Shown piece by piece: positions 17,340 to 27,075 of a DNA stretch of 39,504 bases; the stretch's first letter is position 1, and the number at the start of each line of letters is the position of its first letter. Under the pieces are notes generated by a model. The model was not told the origin of the DNA and made no database searches. It saw only the letters and a program-made list of their open reading frames with translations. Source of the DNA: an uncultured Clostridia bacterium (lineage in GTDB: Bacteria > Bacillota > Clostridia > TANB77 > CAG-508); the NCBI GenBank assembly GCA_947626205.1, contig CANQRO010000002.1, positions 1-39,504 on the forward strand, written 5' to 3'. The position numbers and the translations under genes are program-made.

Positions 17340-20300
17340 CTATATTTTCCATAAAACTTTCTTATTAATTAAGTAAATTCCTACTCCTAACATACTTACA
17401 CATACTATAATTAGTGTTGTATACATATACACCTCTCCTGTCTTTACACTTACTAGTACATCTGCACTACTTAGGTCGTCTTCTTCTTGTGATTTATTTC
17501 CTGCTTCTGAATCTATGTCTGTTACTCCTAAATCGTTATAACTTTCATATATCTCTGCATTGTTATTTATTATTCCTAAGTTATCTTCTGTTATCTTCTT
17601 TGTTAGTATTAATGTTATTTCTTTTGTTTCTCCTGGTTCTATTAATGTATTAGCTAAACTTGCATTATATATTTTTCCACTTTCTTTTGCATCAGATTGA
17701 TACCAGTCTTTATTTAATTCTGATGTGAATTTCATTCCATCTGGTATATAATCTACTATCTTCTTTGCATACCCTGCTATTCCGCCTTCATTTGTTATTT
17801 TTAGTTTGTATTCTACTATTATATTTGTACTATTTATTGTTTTTGCTGCTAAATCTAATTTTGCCAATCTTACATCTTTATACTCTACTACTTTATTTCC
17901 TGCATTATTCTGTACTGTTATTTTACTTACTACTTTCTCTAAACTTAAATCAAATTGCGGATTCGTTATTAACCCTATATCTATATTTTCTATATTTGCT
18001 ATTAAAGATATTTTATCTGTTGTTGCTACTTTTTTATTCTCTCCGTTTATAACTGCATCAGCTAGAACAACATCAGAATCTTGGTCTGAGTTTACGCCGT
18101 CCTTTTTATATGTTGTTAATGCATAATAGCTTGTATCATACTCAAAAATTACCATATATATACCATCTAGTAAGTTTGAGAAAGTATAAATACCATTTTC
18201 GTTAGTTATTTGTTCTTTTTTAGCTCCTGTTGTTACATCTGTTACTATTTTTCCTGTTTTAGAATCTATTAATGTTACTTTTACATTTGCAAGTCTAGGT
18301 TCATTTGCATCTTTTTTACCATCTTTATTTTCATCAATCCAAACTACACCAGATATTCTACGTGCATTTTCTATAATTTCACCGCTAGAAGGATCTTGAA
18401 CTGTAGTTCTTGGTGTTATAGTAACATTTAAGTTATTTAAATTTATAGTTTCTTCTATATCTCTTGCTGATACTGTAAATTCATTTGTAATTTTTTTACT
18501 TGTATTTCCGTCTTCTAGTTCCTCAGCTTTCATTTTTATTGTAACTTCAGCTGTTTGTCCTGCTAAAATTTTTGGTATGTCTATAGTAAGATTGTTGTTT
18601 CCAACAGATGTTGTATTAGTGATTTCTCCTATAGAATATTGAGCTTCTTCAAATCTTAATCCTTCTGGTACAGTGCTGTTTATTTTTATATATGATGCCT
18701 CACTACTACCTTCATTTTTAATACTTAAATGATATATTACACTATCGCCTACTTCAACTTGTTCATTTTGTACATATCCAGTAGCTTTAATAAGTGGTTT
18801 TGTTATTTGCAATGTTACTGCTTCTGTTTCTATTTCTCGTGTAGTAGTTTCACCTGTTTCGGAATTTATAACATCGGATTTAATTTTCATTTTATTTGTG
18901 ATCGTTTTTATAGTTTCATTTTTACCTAATGTATTCATTCTTACTTGTACAAAAAGAGTTTCCATATTTAAAGATCTTAATGTTCCTATATTCCATGTTA
19001 CAGTTCTTGAAGATTCATCATAAACCCCGCCATCAGATGCTTTTATAAATGTAACTCCTTCTGGTAATACATCTGTTACTACTACATTATCTTTTTGAAT
19101 ACGATTTGCATTTATAATTTCTACATTATATACAATTTCATCATTCTCTCTTATATTTTCTGTGTAATCGGTTTCTATTGTTACATCTAAATACCCTTGT
19201 GAAACTACGGTTTTTCCTGTAACTTCAATATCTTTTTCTAAATCATCTGCATTAACTGTAGCTGATATATTAATTTCTTCTCCTTCATTCTCCATTGCAA
19301 CAGCTTTTACTTTATATGTTACAGTTGCTGTTTCACCTACTGCAATACTATCAAAAACATTTTCATCTAGTTTAATAGCTGTATTATCTCCTTGAACTAC
19401 ACTACCATTTGCCTTAACATTTTTAGCTGCTACTTTTCCAACATTTTTTATAGAAAGTATATATTCAATATATTTACCTTCTTCTACCGAATTTGAAGAA
19501 GGGGTTAATTTTACTTCTAATTCTGGTCCTACTCCTGTTGTTAATCCTACTTTTGTTGCTGTTGTAGATTCAGATATTGTTTCTTCTCCTTTTACATTAT
19601 CAAAGTACACTGTATATATTCCATATGTATTTAAGTTATGTGGTAAATTTTCTGGTACTGTTATTCCATATGAAAATTCTATTGAATCTCCTGTTGCCAT
19701 ATCATAATTATTTATTAATATTAAATATGATTTTATATTATTTAAATTGCTTGGATTCGTTACCCATTTATTACTTTCTAATTGTACATCCTTCGTTGCT
19801 TCTGCATTCTCGCTATAATAATATGTAACTTTATTTTCATCTATATTTGTAGATACTATTCTACTATTTAATATAGTATTTAAGTTTGAACCTAAATCTT
19901 CTTTTGTTATTGTGTTTTTATTTCCTGATGATGGTATTCTTCCTAATATTACTATATTATTTATTTTGTTATTGTAATTGTTTATTACATTTATTGTAGC
20001 TTTCGCAGATTTACTTTCTGCTACCGTTTCTAGTTTTCCTACTTGTTCCTCTCCACTTATTGATGTTACACTTTCTCCAGCATTGTTATATTCAGATATA
20101 CTATTTGTTACTACTACTCCTACTGGTGCTACTGCTTTCATTATGCTTTCTGCATATACTGATTCTTTCTTAGAAATTGTTTTTACTTTTGTTTCTGTAT
20201 TTGTTAAATTCTCATTTGTTACACGTGCTTGTAATAAATCTTCTTTTGTTGGGGTTAATTTCTTTAATGTAATATTTGTATTTATTACTATGTTTGCCCC

Positions 20301-22241
20301 TTTTGCTACTTCATCTGAGCTATATTTTGTATCTTCTCCTGTTATATTAATATGTATTACATATAGTCCATCTCTATTTTTTGTAATTGTATAATCTTTT
20401 ATTGTAAGTTCATCATCAAATAATAGTTTTAAATCTGTTAATTCAACTTTTTCTACGTAACTAGGTAGAGTTATTTCTATGCTTGGATTTTTATATAAGT
20501 CACAAGATATATTATTTGTTTTTAAAATTACTCTTATTTCTACATTCTTATTTTCTACAACAGTAGATAATGTATTTGTACTTGTAGATAATTCTATTTG
20601 TGTTGATGGTTCTACTAAATTTATACTTGTACTACTATATCCTTTTCCTATTTCTGTTTCTTCGAAATATATTTTTGCATTTCCGTCAGATACAAGAGTT
20701 GCAAATTTTGCTATTTCTGCTTTAGTATAATCTGTTTTTCCATTTAATGCTTTTGTATGTATAAATTCCAATGTACCAACAGCTATTGGTTTACTTGTTA
20801 CAATTTTTATATTATTTATACCTTGATTATAATTTATAACGTAATTTCCTTGTTCATCTACTTCTGTTTCATTGTTTATAATTCCAATTTGTTCTCCACT
20901 TATAGTATAAATTATAATGCTACCATCTGTTCCAAGTATTTTTTCGAAGTTTTCTTTAGATATTGTTGTTCTTAAAATATTTGCAGATGTATATAAATAT
21001 GTTTCTTCATTATTTGTTGTAAAATAGTTTATGTTTTGATCTATTACTAATTTTTCTACTAAATCTATATTAGAAATTTGCACTTTTATATTTTCTTCAT
21101 ATTCTGTTTGTTTTTTAGATTTTGTATACAAAGAACCTTTTCCCATTTCTTTTAAAGAATTAGTAATATCTACACTTACAAGTTCACCTAATTTAGATTC
21201 TTGGTTTATTTCTAAAGAATTTTCTGTAGAAACTTGTACTTCTTCACTGCTGTAAGCTGAAATATTTAATGAAGCCTTTTGAACAGCATTAATTGCATCT
21301 ACTTTTTCATTATATTTATATCCTATAATAAATTCATTTGCTTTATCTAAGTTCCAAACTACTTTATTATCTAAAGCTTCATTTTTTACGTTTATAGTAA
21401 GAATTCCTTCTTCTTTATCATATTTCCAATTATCTTCTGTAAATTTAACCGTATCATCATCTACTGTAACCCATGCACTATCTGGTTTTTCTCCATTAAT
21501 AGTTGGGACTTCTATTTGTAGTAATGTTTCATTTAATGGTAGGCTATTGTTGTTTAATCCAGCTGTTACAACAGTTTGGATAATTGTTCCTTTTTGATCT
21601 TTTACTTCATATGGTATAAATTTTGTAATGTTTTGAGATAATACAGGCTCAACAGTTTTTGTTAATTCATTTTTTACTTTTATTGTTTTTTCTATTGAAA
21701 CTGTCTTTCCGTCGTTTCCTGTATATGAACCACTAAGGCTTATATCATTTATTTTACTAAAATTACTTAGATCATAGTTTGATTCTTTTAATGCCATAAT
21801 AGGAATTTCAAGAATAATTTGTGTTCCACTGTCTAATTGTTTTAATGTTAGTTTATTATTAGTAGTATCAATTGTTTCTATATAATTATAATCTTCTTCA
21901 GTATTTACAACTTTAAAATTGCTTTCTGAATTATTTTCTCCTTTAATTAATATAGAAGTGCTTTTCAAATATCCCTTTTTTACTTGAACTGACACATAAA
22001 TTTTTTGATTTTCTGAATCAAAATCGTGTTTAAGAGAATGTAGCTTGTTCCCATTTTCGTCTTTAAAATAAGCATCAAACTCTACATTTTCATTATTTGT
22101 TTTAATGTTTTGTTTTTCTAAAGTATCATCAGCTCCATATGAGATATTGCTTGCATATACTCCTAATAAAACGAAGTTAGCAAACGTTAACGTTACAACT
22201 AACATGGTAGCTAAAACTTTACTTAAAATTTTTTGATTCAT
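17340..22241 (-). CDS. Giant secreted surface protein with DUF11 and SdrD-B-like domains
   Basis: The first gene of the surface operon, 1633 residues. I choose the ATG at 22239-22241 because GGGAGG (22251-22256) is 9 nt away; the ATG two codons earlier would be only ~3 nt from it. It has a signal peptide (MNQKILSKVLATMLVV ... VYAS), many beta-sandwich segments, DUF11-type repeats (VVVTDVLPEGVTFIKAS, VTWNIGTL; ISSTVPEG-like copies), and one SdrD B-like domain (SGVVWIDENKDGKKDANEP ... TNENGIYTFSNLLDG). The tail is SVKTG-E followed by a membrane helix and NKKVLWKI, parallel to TPPTG-E in its partner. This is a cell-wall or membrane-anchored fibre or adhesin by inference. The shared architecture suggests the two proteins work together or arose by duplication. 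Confidence 0.85.
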   Translation of the reverse strand: MNQKILSKVLATMLVVTLTFANFVLLGVYASNISYGADDTLEKQNIKTNNENVEFDAYFKDENGNKLHSLKHDFDSENQKIYVSVQVKKGYLKSTSILIKGENNSESNFKVVNTEEDYNYIETIDTTNNKLTLKQLDSGTQIILEIPIMALKESNYDLSNFSKINDISLSGSYTGNDGKTVSIEKTIKVKNELTKTVEPVLSQNITKFIPYEVKDQKGTIIQTVVTAGLNNNSLPLNETLLQIEVPTINGEKPDSAWVTVDDDTVKFTEDNWKYDKEEGILTINVKNEALDNKVVWNLDKANEFIIGYKYNEKVDAINAVQKASLNISAYSSEEVQVSTENSLEINQESKLGELVSVDITNSLKEMGKGSLYTKSKKQTEYEENIKVQISNIDLVEKLVIDQNINYFTTNNEETYLYTSANILRTTISKENFEKILGTDGSIIIYTISGEQIGIINNETEVDEQGNYVINYNQGINNIKIVTSKPIAVGTLEFIHTKALNGKTDYTKAEIAKFATLVSDGNAKIYFEETEIGKGYSSTSINLVEPSTQIELSTSTNTLSTVVENKNVEIRVILKTNNISCDLYKNPSIEITLPSYVEKVELTDLKLLFDDELTIKDYTITKNRDGLYVIHINITGEDTKYSSDEVAKGANIVINTNITLKKLTPTKEDLLQARVTNENLTNTETKVKTISKKESVYAESIMKAVAPVGVVVTNSISEYNNAGESVTSISGEEQVGKLETVAESKSAKATINVINNYNNKINNIVILGRIPSSGNKNTITKEDLGSNLNTILNSRIVSTNIDENKVTYYYSENAEATKDVQLESNKWVTNPSNLNNIKSYLILINNYDMATGDSIEFSYGITVPENLPHNLNTYGIYTVYFDNVKGEETISESTTATKVGLTTGVGPELEVKLTPSSNSVEEGKYIEYILSIKNVGKVAAKNVKANGSVVQGDNTAIKLDENVFDSIAVGETATVTYKVKAVAMENEGEEINISATVNADDLEKDIEVTGKTVVSQGYLDVTIETDYTENIRENDEIVYNVEIINANRIQKDNVVVTDVLPEGVTFIKASDGGVYDESSRTVTWNIGTLRSLNMETLFVQVRMNTLGKNETIKTITNKMKIKSDVINSETGETTTREIETEAVTLQITKPLIKATGYVQNEQVEVGDSVIYHLSIKNEGSSEASYIKINSTVPEGLRFEEAQYSIGEITNTTSVGNNNLTIDIPKILAGQTAEVTIKMKAEELEDGNTSKKITNEFTVSARDIEETINLNNLNVTITPRTTVQDPSSGEIIENARRISGVVWIDENKDGKKDANEPRLANVKVTLIDSKTGKIVTDVTTGAKKEQITNENGIYTFSNLLDGIYMVIFEYDTSYYALTTYKKDGVNSDQDSDVVLADAVINGENKKVATTDKISLIANIENIDIGLITNPQFDLSLEKVVSKITVQNNAGNKVVEYKDVRLAKLDLAAKTINSTNIIVEYKLKITNEGGIAGYAKKIVDYIPDGMKFTSELNKDWYQSDAKESGKIYNASLANTLIEPGETKEITLILTKKITEDNLGIINNNAEIYESYNDLGVTDIDSEAGNKSQEEDDLSSADVLVSVKTGEVYMYTTLIIVCVSMLGVGIYLINKKVLWKI

Positions 22242-22283
22242 TGTCATTTTCCTCCCACTTTCTTGTTTTACACTCTAAATTTT

Positions 22284-22312
22284 ATTATACGCCATTTTCC
22301 GCTTTTTTTCAA
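22284..22312 (-). promoter_or_regulatory. Promoter of the surface-protein operon
   Basis: The -35 TTGAAA (22307-22312) and -10 TATAAT (22284-22289) have an exact 17-bp spacer. The predicted start is ~36 nt upstream of the chosen ATG. Confidence 0.8.
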
Positions 22313-22714
22313 GCTTTTTCAAGAAAATATAAATATTTTATGTAAAATATTTATGTGCTGGCATTATTATATATATTTATATATTATTCTACTATTTTTT
22401 CTAATATTTTCAATGTATTAATAACTTGTATATATTTAAATATTTTATTAATATATTTACGGAATTATACTTTTAAAATAATATATTACTATTTTTTATG
22501 TTTTTATTAAATTTATATTACAAATACGCCTATAAAAACGCAAAAGTCTTGGGGAGTTACGGATTTTGAGCTAGGTTATAAAATTAAAACCTTGTTTATA
22601 ATGAATAGATTTAATTATACAAAAATTAGTCTATCATTTATTTTTATAGTAACATTTTTTATATTTAAGCATATATTAATAGCAAGATTTTATTTATAGT
22701 TTGGAGGGGTTTAG
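22313..22714. other. Divergent intergenic region with a GC-richer island
   Basis: About 400 bp of very AT-rich DNA lies between the surface operon (minus) and the 22715 gene (plus). At 22525-22590 there is a GC-richer island on the plus strand: ACGCAAA (22538-22544), a hairpin CAAAAGTC/GATTTTG enclosing GGGGAGTTACG, then GCTAGGTTA (22570-22578) and AGGTT/AACCT. A TATAAT at 22597-22602 could be the -10 for the plus gene, with no good -35. The island may be a structured RNA or operator; I could not identify it. Confidence 0.4.
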
Positions 22715-23131
22715 ATGGATTCAGATTTTATTACTAATTTAAGTAATATGATTAAAAATGGTAATATTCCTGGTGATGTAAAAGAAAAATTAAATGCTTT
22801 TATGTCTAATAATTCTACGAATAATAGTAATACTTCTAATACTAATGAAAATGCCTCCAGTTCCTTTAATTTTAATGATAATAAAATTAATAACGATTAC
22901 AGTGAAAGTACTTCTAGCCCAAATATAGATATAAATACTTTATTAAAAATAAAATCTATTATGGATAAAATTAATTCAAGTAAAAATGATCCACGATCTA
23001 ATTTGTTGCTTTCTTTAAAGCCTTATTTAAAAGAAAGTAGAAAGTCTAAAGTAGAGCAGTATATACAACTTTTAAATATGACAAAAATTATGGAAGCTTT
23101 TAATGAAAATGGTGGTGAAAAAACAAAATGA
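22715..23131 (+). CDS. Small conserved-looking protein with LKPYL motif, function unknown
   Basis: The 138-residue soluble product is Asn/Ser-rich in the middle (~25-70). It ends with the motif LLLSLKPYLKESRKSKVEQ followed by a Leu-rich helix. I have the impression that this C-terminal motif (DPR-x-x-LL-x-x-LKPYL) recurs in short clostridial proteins of unknown role, but cannot check it. The start has GGAGGGG 7 nt upstream. The stop overlaps the next ATG by 4 bp (ATGA), so the two genes are translationally coupled. No function is assigned. Confidence 0.75.
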   Translation: MDSDFITNLSNMIKNGNIPGDVKEKLNAFMSNNSTNNSNTSNTNENASSSFNFNDNKINNDYSESTSSPNIDINTLLKIKSIMDKINSSKNDPRSNLLLSLKPYLKESRKSKVEQYIQLLNMTKIMEAFNENGGEKTK

Positions 23132-23505
23132 TATTTCATAATCCTTACTTAGGAAATATGTATGCTAGGCAGTATTCTAGGTATGGATACGGCTATCACA
23201 ATTTTCCTCACTATTCCCCTGCAAACAGCCAATATGAGAATAATCAATATTACAAAAATGATACATATCATAAAAATGATTCATACTATAAAAATTATCA
23301 ATATCATAAAAATGAGAAAAACGCACAAGAAAATGTTGAATCTAATCATATTTCAAGTAATGATGATATTCCTATATTTCAGCTTTTTGGAATTAATTTA
23401 TATTTCGATGACATATTACTTATTTGCATTATTTTCTTTTTATATAAAGAAGGTGTAAAAGATGAAAGTTTATTTATTGCTCTAATATTATTATTACTTA
23501 GTTAA
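23128..23505 (+). CDS. Small Tyr/Asn/His-rich membrane protein, function unknown
   Basis: The 125-residue product starts ahead of the previous stop (4-bp overlap). Residues ~8-70 are rich in Tyr, His, Asn and Lys, with a short repeat (YxKNDxYHKND). The C-terminus is hydrophobic (INLYFDDILLICIIFFLYKEG ... LFIALILLLLS in two pieces), probably one or two membrane segments. A long terminator follows. The coupling suggests a two-protein module whose partner is the LKPYL protein. No function is assigned. Confidence 0.75.
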   Translation: MIFHNPYLGNMYARQYSRYGYGYHNFPHYSPANSQYENNQYYKNDTYHKNDSYYKNYQYHKNEKNAQENVESNHISSNDDIPIFQLFGINLYFDDILLICIIFFLYKEGVKDESLFIALILLLLS

Positions 23506-23562
23506 TAATTTATAACTTAAAACCATTGTATTAGTATCTTTAAGCAAATTTTCTTACATAAT

Positions 23563-23655
23563 AAAAAGGCAAGTTTTGAAATACACCCTTAACTTAAAGT
23601 AAATCATAATTTTATTATAATTTACTAATTAGAGTATTTCGAAACTTGCCTTTTT
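23563..23655. terminator. Long bidirectional terminator between convergent genes
   Basis: The outer arms of 22 bp (23563-23584 with 23634-23655) pair with one imperfect position. An inner 13-bp pair (AGTAAATCATAAT with ATTATAATTTACT) also has one imperfect position. A-tract and T-tract flank both sides. The outer odd pair is G-U in the plus transcript and A-C in the minus one; the inner odd pair is the reverse. It serves both the 23128-23505 gene (+) and minC (-). Confidence 0.9.
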
Positions 23656-23672
23656 AAGTTTATTTTAAAACT

Positions 23673-24281
23673 TTATTCCATAACAATTTCGTTATTTTTT
23701 ATGTATGCATATGTTTTTGTTTCTTCTATATCTTCTTTTTCCATTTCTTTTACAACGTTTGATATTCTAATTTGAGGAGAATCTATTTTACCTGCTGCTA
23801 TTATAGCTTTTTTGTTTCCTTTTGCACCTGCATGTGCTAATCCTCTTAAATTACCTAATACTACTATGTTTTCTCCAGCAATAATTTCAGCTCCTGCATT
23901 TACATCTCCTAATATTACTATGCTTCCTTCAAATTCTATTTTTTTCCCTGAACGAATAGAGTTTTTATAAAACTTTGTTTCTGATGAATCTATCTCCTGA
24001 GAAAATACTTTTCGAATCCCATGTAATCCTAGCACATCTGGACTATCAAACTCTACTTGTACATCAATTTCTTTTTGTATCATTTTTTTTATTGTATCCA
24101 TTTGCCTATTTTTTAATAGTTTTCCCGTTACAAATATTGGTGTTTTCTCATCTTTGTACAATTTCTTTAATTCTGGAATTTTTTCTTCTAAGCACTCTTT
24201 TACTTCTTTGTCTTTTGCTGTTTCACTTATTTTTAATGTTATCTCATCTGTTCCTAAAACAATACTAACACAGTTTTTCAT
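23673..24281 (-). CDS. minC: Septum site-determining protein MinC
   Basis: MinC inhibits FtsZ polymerisation away from mid-cell. The 202-residue product has an N-terminal MinC_N-like half. Its C-terminal beta-helix carries the diagnostic GSIVILGDVNAGAEIIAGEN, VVLGNLRGLAHAGAKGN and a QIRISN segment. It is the last gene of the radC-mreBCD-mrdA cluster, 88 bp after mrdA, and is followed at once by a terminator. minD and minE, which usually follow, are missing here. MinC needs MinD for membrane recruitment in known systems, so minD should be elsewhere. Confidence 0.93.
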   Translation of the reverse strand: MKNCVSIVLGTDEITLKISETAKDKEVKECLEEKIPELKKLYKDEKTPIFVTGKLLKNRQMDTIKKMIQKEIDVQVEFDSPDVLGLHGIRKVFSQEIDSSETKFYKNSIRSGKKIEFEGSIVILGDVNAGAEIIAGENIVVLGNLRGLAHAGAKGNKKAIIAAGKIDSPQIRISNVVKEMEKEDIEETKTYAYIKNNEIVME

Positions 24282-24369
24282 ATTTATTTCACATTCCTTC
24301 CTTATTTTATGTTGCGAGCTTGTATTGGTTTATAATTAATAATCTATATATATAATATTAGCTTTTATA

Positions 24370-26469
24370 TTAATTTCTAACTTCTACATAAGGTTTAGCT
24401 GTATTATCTTCTTCAATATCTGTTTGATTCATTCCGAAGTATTGTGCCATAACTTCTCTTGCTGCTTCAGCAGTATATGCACCATGTCCACCATTTTCTA
24501 CGAATATAACAACTGCAATTTCAGGTTCATCAAATGGTGCAAATCCAATAAACCATGCATGAGTTTTTTCATTATGCTCACCTACTTGGGCAGAACCTGT
24601 TTTTCCTCCTACTTCAATATTAAAATCTTTAAAGTATTTATAGGCTGTTCCTCCTGTATCACTTGTAACAGATTTCATACCATTTAAAATAACTTTTAAA
24701 TTTTCTGGTTCTATTGCAATATCATCATTTACATCACTAGCAGATATTCCAAATTCTTCTTTAAAGTATTGCTCATACTCTTCCCTTGGAACTTCAGTTC
24801 CATCTTCATTCTTAATAGCTTTAATAATAGTTGGATGAACTACATTTCCTCCATTTGCAAGCATACTTGTGTATTTAGCTATTTGTAAAGGAGTATATTG
24901 ATTATTTAACTGTCCTATTGCTGCTTGTATTGTGTCTCCTGGATTCCATGTAACTCCTTCTTGCCTTTCATTTAATTTTCCTGTTTCTTCACCTAAAAGT
25001 TCTATTCCTGTTTTAACACCTAATCCAAAATATTTTGTATATTTTGCTAAATTATCTATTCCTACTCTTCTTCCTACTTCATAGAAGAAATAGTTGCAAG
25101 ATTTTTCAATAGCCGATGTTATACTAATCCAACCATGTCCTCCACGCTTCCAGCAAGTAGGTTGATATGTTTTATAATATGTGTATCTGTATGTGTCGTT
25201 TATTTTAGTATCTTTGGTTATTGCTCCTGTTTCCAAACCTGCTACGGCTGTTACCATTTTAAAAATAGAACCTGGTGGGTATATTTCTTGTATTGCTCTA
25301 TTTCTTAATGGTTTATATACTTTATCTATATATTGTTGATAAGTTTCGTCATCTATTCCAAATAAAAATTTCGATGGATCATAATCTGGATAACTTGCCA
25401 TTGATAAAACTTCTCCTGTTTTTACATCCATAACAACCATTGCACCACCTGTTGCATCCGAAGGCTGACCAATACTTCCATCACGTATTCTTGCAATATT
25501 GTTTGCTAAAGCTTTTTCTGTTACTTCTTGTAGCTTAGCATCTATTGTTAATATAACGTCTGAACCTTGTACGGCTTCTTCTTGTACATATTCTCCAGTT
25601 ACAGTACCATCAACAGCCATATCAATTTGCTTAATTCCATTTTTCCCTTTTAAGTATTTTTCTGCTACTCTTTCTATACCAGTTTGTCCAAAAAAGTCAT
25701 CCATTTTATATCCATTTTCTTTTTCAGCCTTATATTGTTCCGCTGAAATTCTTTGCGTATAACCTATAATATGTGATGCTAAAGTAGTTTTAGGGTATGC
25801 TCTAATTGGTTCTTCTATAACATATACACCAGGAAATTCATTGCCTTGTTCATTAAATATATGTACACATTCTAATGTAATATTTTGTGCTATTACAACA
25901 GATTTAGTTGAACTGTAACCCTCTTCAGAAATGTGATATCTCATTGCAATAATTTTTCTTGCTTCTTCTATATTTTCATTTTTAACTTTATATTTTTCTT
26001 TTAGTTTATAAAAAACTTCTTCACAAGATAAATTTTCGTCTAGCTTATTAGACCTCTTCCATTTTTTCTCTTTTTCTTCATCTGAAAAGTTAAATGAAAA
26101 TGGATTAATATTAATTGGTAAATTGTTTATATATGTGCTGTTATTTTGTTCTAAAACATTGGCTATTTTTAAAAGTGTAGAATTTAAAGTTTCTGTATCT
26201 ATTTTAGTTTTATACAATTCTAGGCTATATGTTACTGTTGTTGTTACAATTGGAATCCCTGTACGGTCACAAATATCACCTCGCGCAGCTTTTAAAGTAG
26301 ATTCCCTTGCAAGCCTTGTGTTTGATGTTTCTCTATATTCCGCTCCATGAATTATTTGAAGATTAAAAAGCTGAAGTAACAATCCAATTCCTATTATATA
26401 TACGCTTGTTATTAGTAAATTATAGCGCAATATTTGGTTTGGTTTTTTCCTTTCACGTCGCTTAAACAA
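24370..26469 (-). CDS. mrdA: Penicillin-binding protein 2, elongation transpeptidase
   Basis: This class B PBP crosslinks peptidoglycan during lateral growth with MreBCD and RodA. The 699-residue protein has an N-terminal membrane anchor (~15-40), a PBP dimerisation region with RGDICDRTG, and the transpeptidase triads S401-x-x-K404 (GSIFK), S457-C-N459 and K623-T-G625. The start is TTG (26467-26469), preceded by GGAGGAGAAA. It follows mreD by 59 bp. rodA is not adjacent. Confidence 0.95.
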   Translation of the reverse strand: MFKRRERKKPNQILRYNLLITSVYIIGIGLLLQLFNLQIIHGAEYRETSNTRLARESTLKAARGDICDRTGIPIVTTTVTYSLELYKTKIDTETLNSTLLKIANVLEQNNSTYINNLPININPFSFNFSDEEKEKKWKRSNKLDENLSCEEVFYKLKEKYKVKNENIEEARKIIAMRYHISEEGYSSTKSVVIAQNITLECVHIFNEQGNEFPGVYVIEEPIRAYPKTTLASHIIGYTQRISAEQYKAEKENGYKMDDFFGQTGIERVAEKYLKGKNGIKQIDMAVDGTVTGEYVQEEAVQGSDVILTIDAKLQEVTEKALANNIARIRDGSIGQPSDATGGAMVVMDVKTGEVLSMASYPDYDPSKFLFGIDDETYQQYIDKVYKPLRNRAIQEIYPPGSIFKMVTAVAGLETGAITKDTKINDTYRYTYYKTYQPTCWKRGGHGWISITSAIEKSCNYFFYEVGRRVGIDNLAKYTKYFGLGVKTGIELLGEETGKLNERQEGVTWNPGDTIQAAIGQLNNQYTPLQIAKYTSMLANGGNVVHPTIIKAIKNEDGTEVPREEYEQYFKEEFGISASDVNDDIAIEPENLKVILNGMKSVTSDTGGTAYKYFKDFNIEVGGKTGSAQVGEHNEKTHAWFIGFAPFDEPEIAVVIFVENGGHGAYTAEAAREVMAQYFGMNQTDIEEDNTAKPYVEVRN

Positions 26470-26528
26470 GGCTTTCTCCTCCTCTCCTATATTAATATAA
26501 TTTTGAAAATATCTTAATTAATATAATT

Positions 26529-27062
26529 TTAGAAATATCTTGTTAGAATTTTCTTTCCTCTAAATGATTCTTCTATGTAATATCCAACTTTTTGAAATAT
26601 TGGATAAAGAATAATTATTAATAATGCATGATATAAAATTTCAATTAATAATATTTTTAAGAATGCAATAATTTCAATGTTATAATGCATAATAAAATAA
26701 TTTGTAATGTACAATCCAATTTCATAAATAGCAGTTACTCCCATTGTCATTAATAAAATTGTTATACGGCTATCTTTTGAAAAATTTTTATTTAATATTC
26801 CTGCTAATATTCCTACTACTCCTAGCATAATAGCAGAAGCACCAATTTGTTGGCTTGCAAAAAAATCTAATAGTAATCCGAATAAAACTCCTAATGGTAC
26901 TCCTAATCTTTTCCCCGCAAACAGTCCTATGAATAGTACATATATAATGAATAAATTAGGCATAATTCCAGCAATAGTAAACCAATTAAAAAAGTTTACT
27001 TGCAAAAAATATAGCAATATAAATACTAAAATTAGACATACTACAATAATAGTATTTTTCAT
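26529..27062 (-). CDS. mreD: Rod shape-determining protein MreD
   Basis: A 177-residue polytopic membrane protein with several hydrophobic helices (MKNTIIVVCLILVFILLYFL, GIMPNLFIIYVLFIGLF, LGVLFGLLLDFF and others). I choose ATG 27060-27062 because AGGAG lies 6 nt upstream; the frame continues to 27101 but would then overlap mreC. It belongs to the elongasome and couples MreB to wall synthesis. Order mreB-mreC-mreD-mrdA supports the call. Confidence 0.92.
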   Translation of the reverse strand: MKNTIIVVCLILVFILLYFLQVNFFNWFTIAGIMPNLFIIYVLFIGLFAGKRLGVPLGVLFGLLLDFFASQQIGASAIMLGVVGILAGILNKNFSKDSRITILLMTMGVTAIYEIGLYITNYFIMHYNIEIIAFLKILLIEILYHALLIIILYPIFQKVGYYIEESFRGKKILTRYF

Positions 27063-27075
27063 ATATTTCTCCTTT

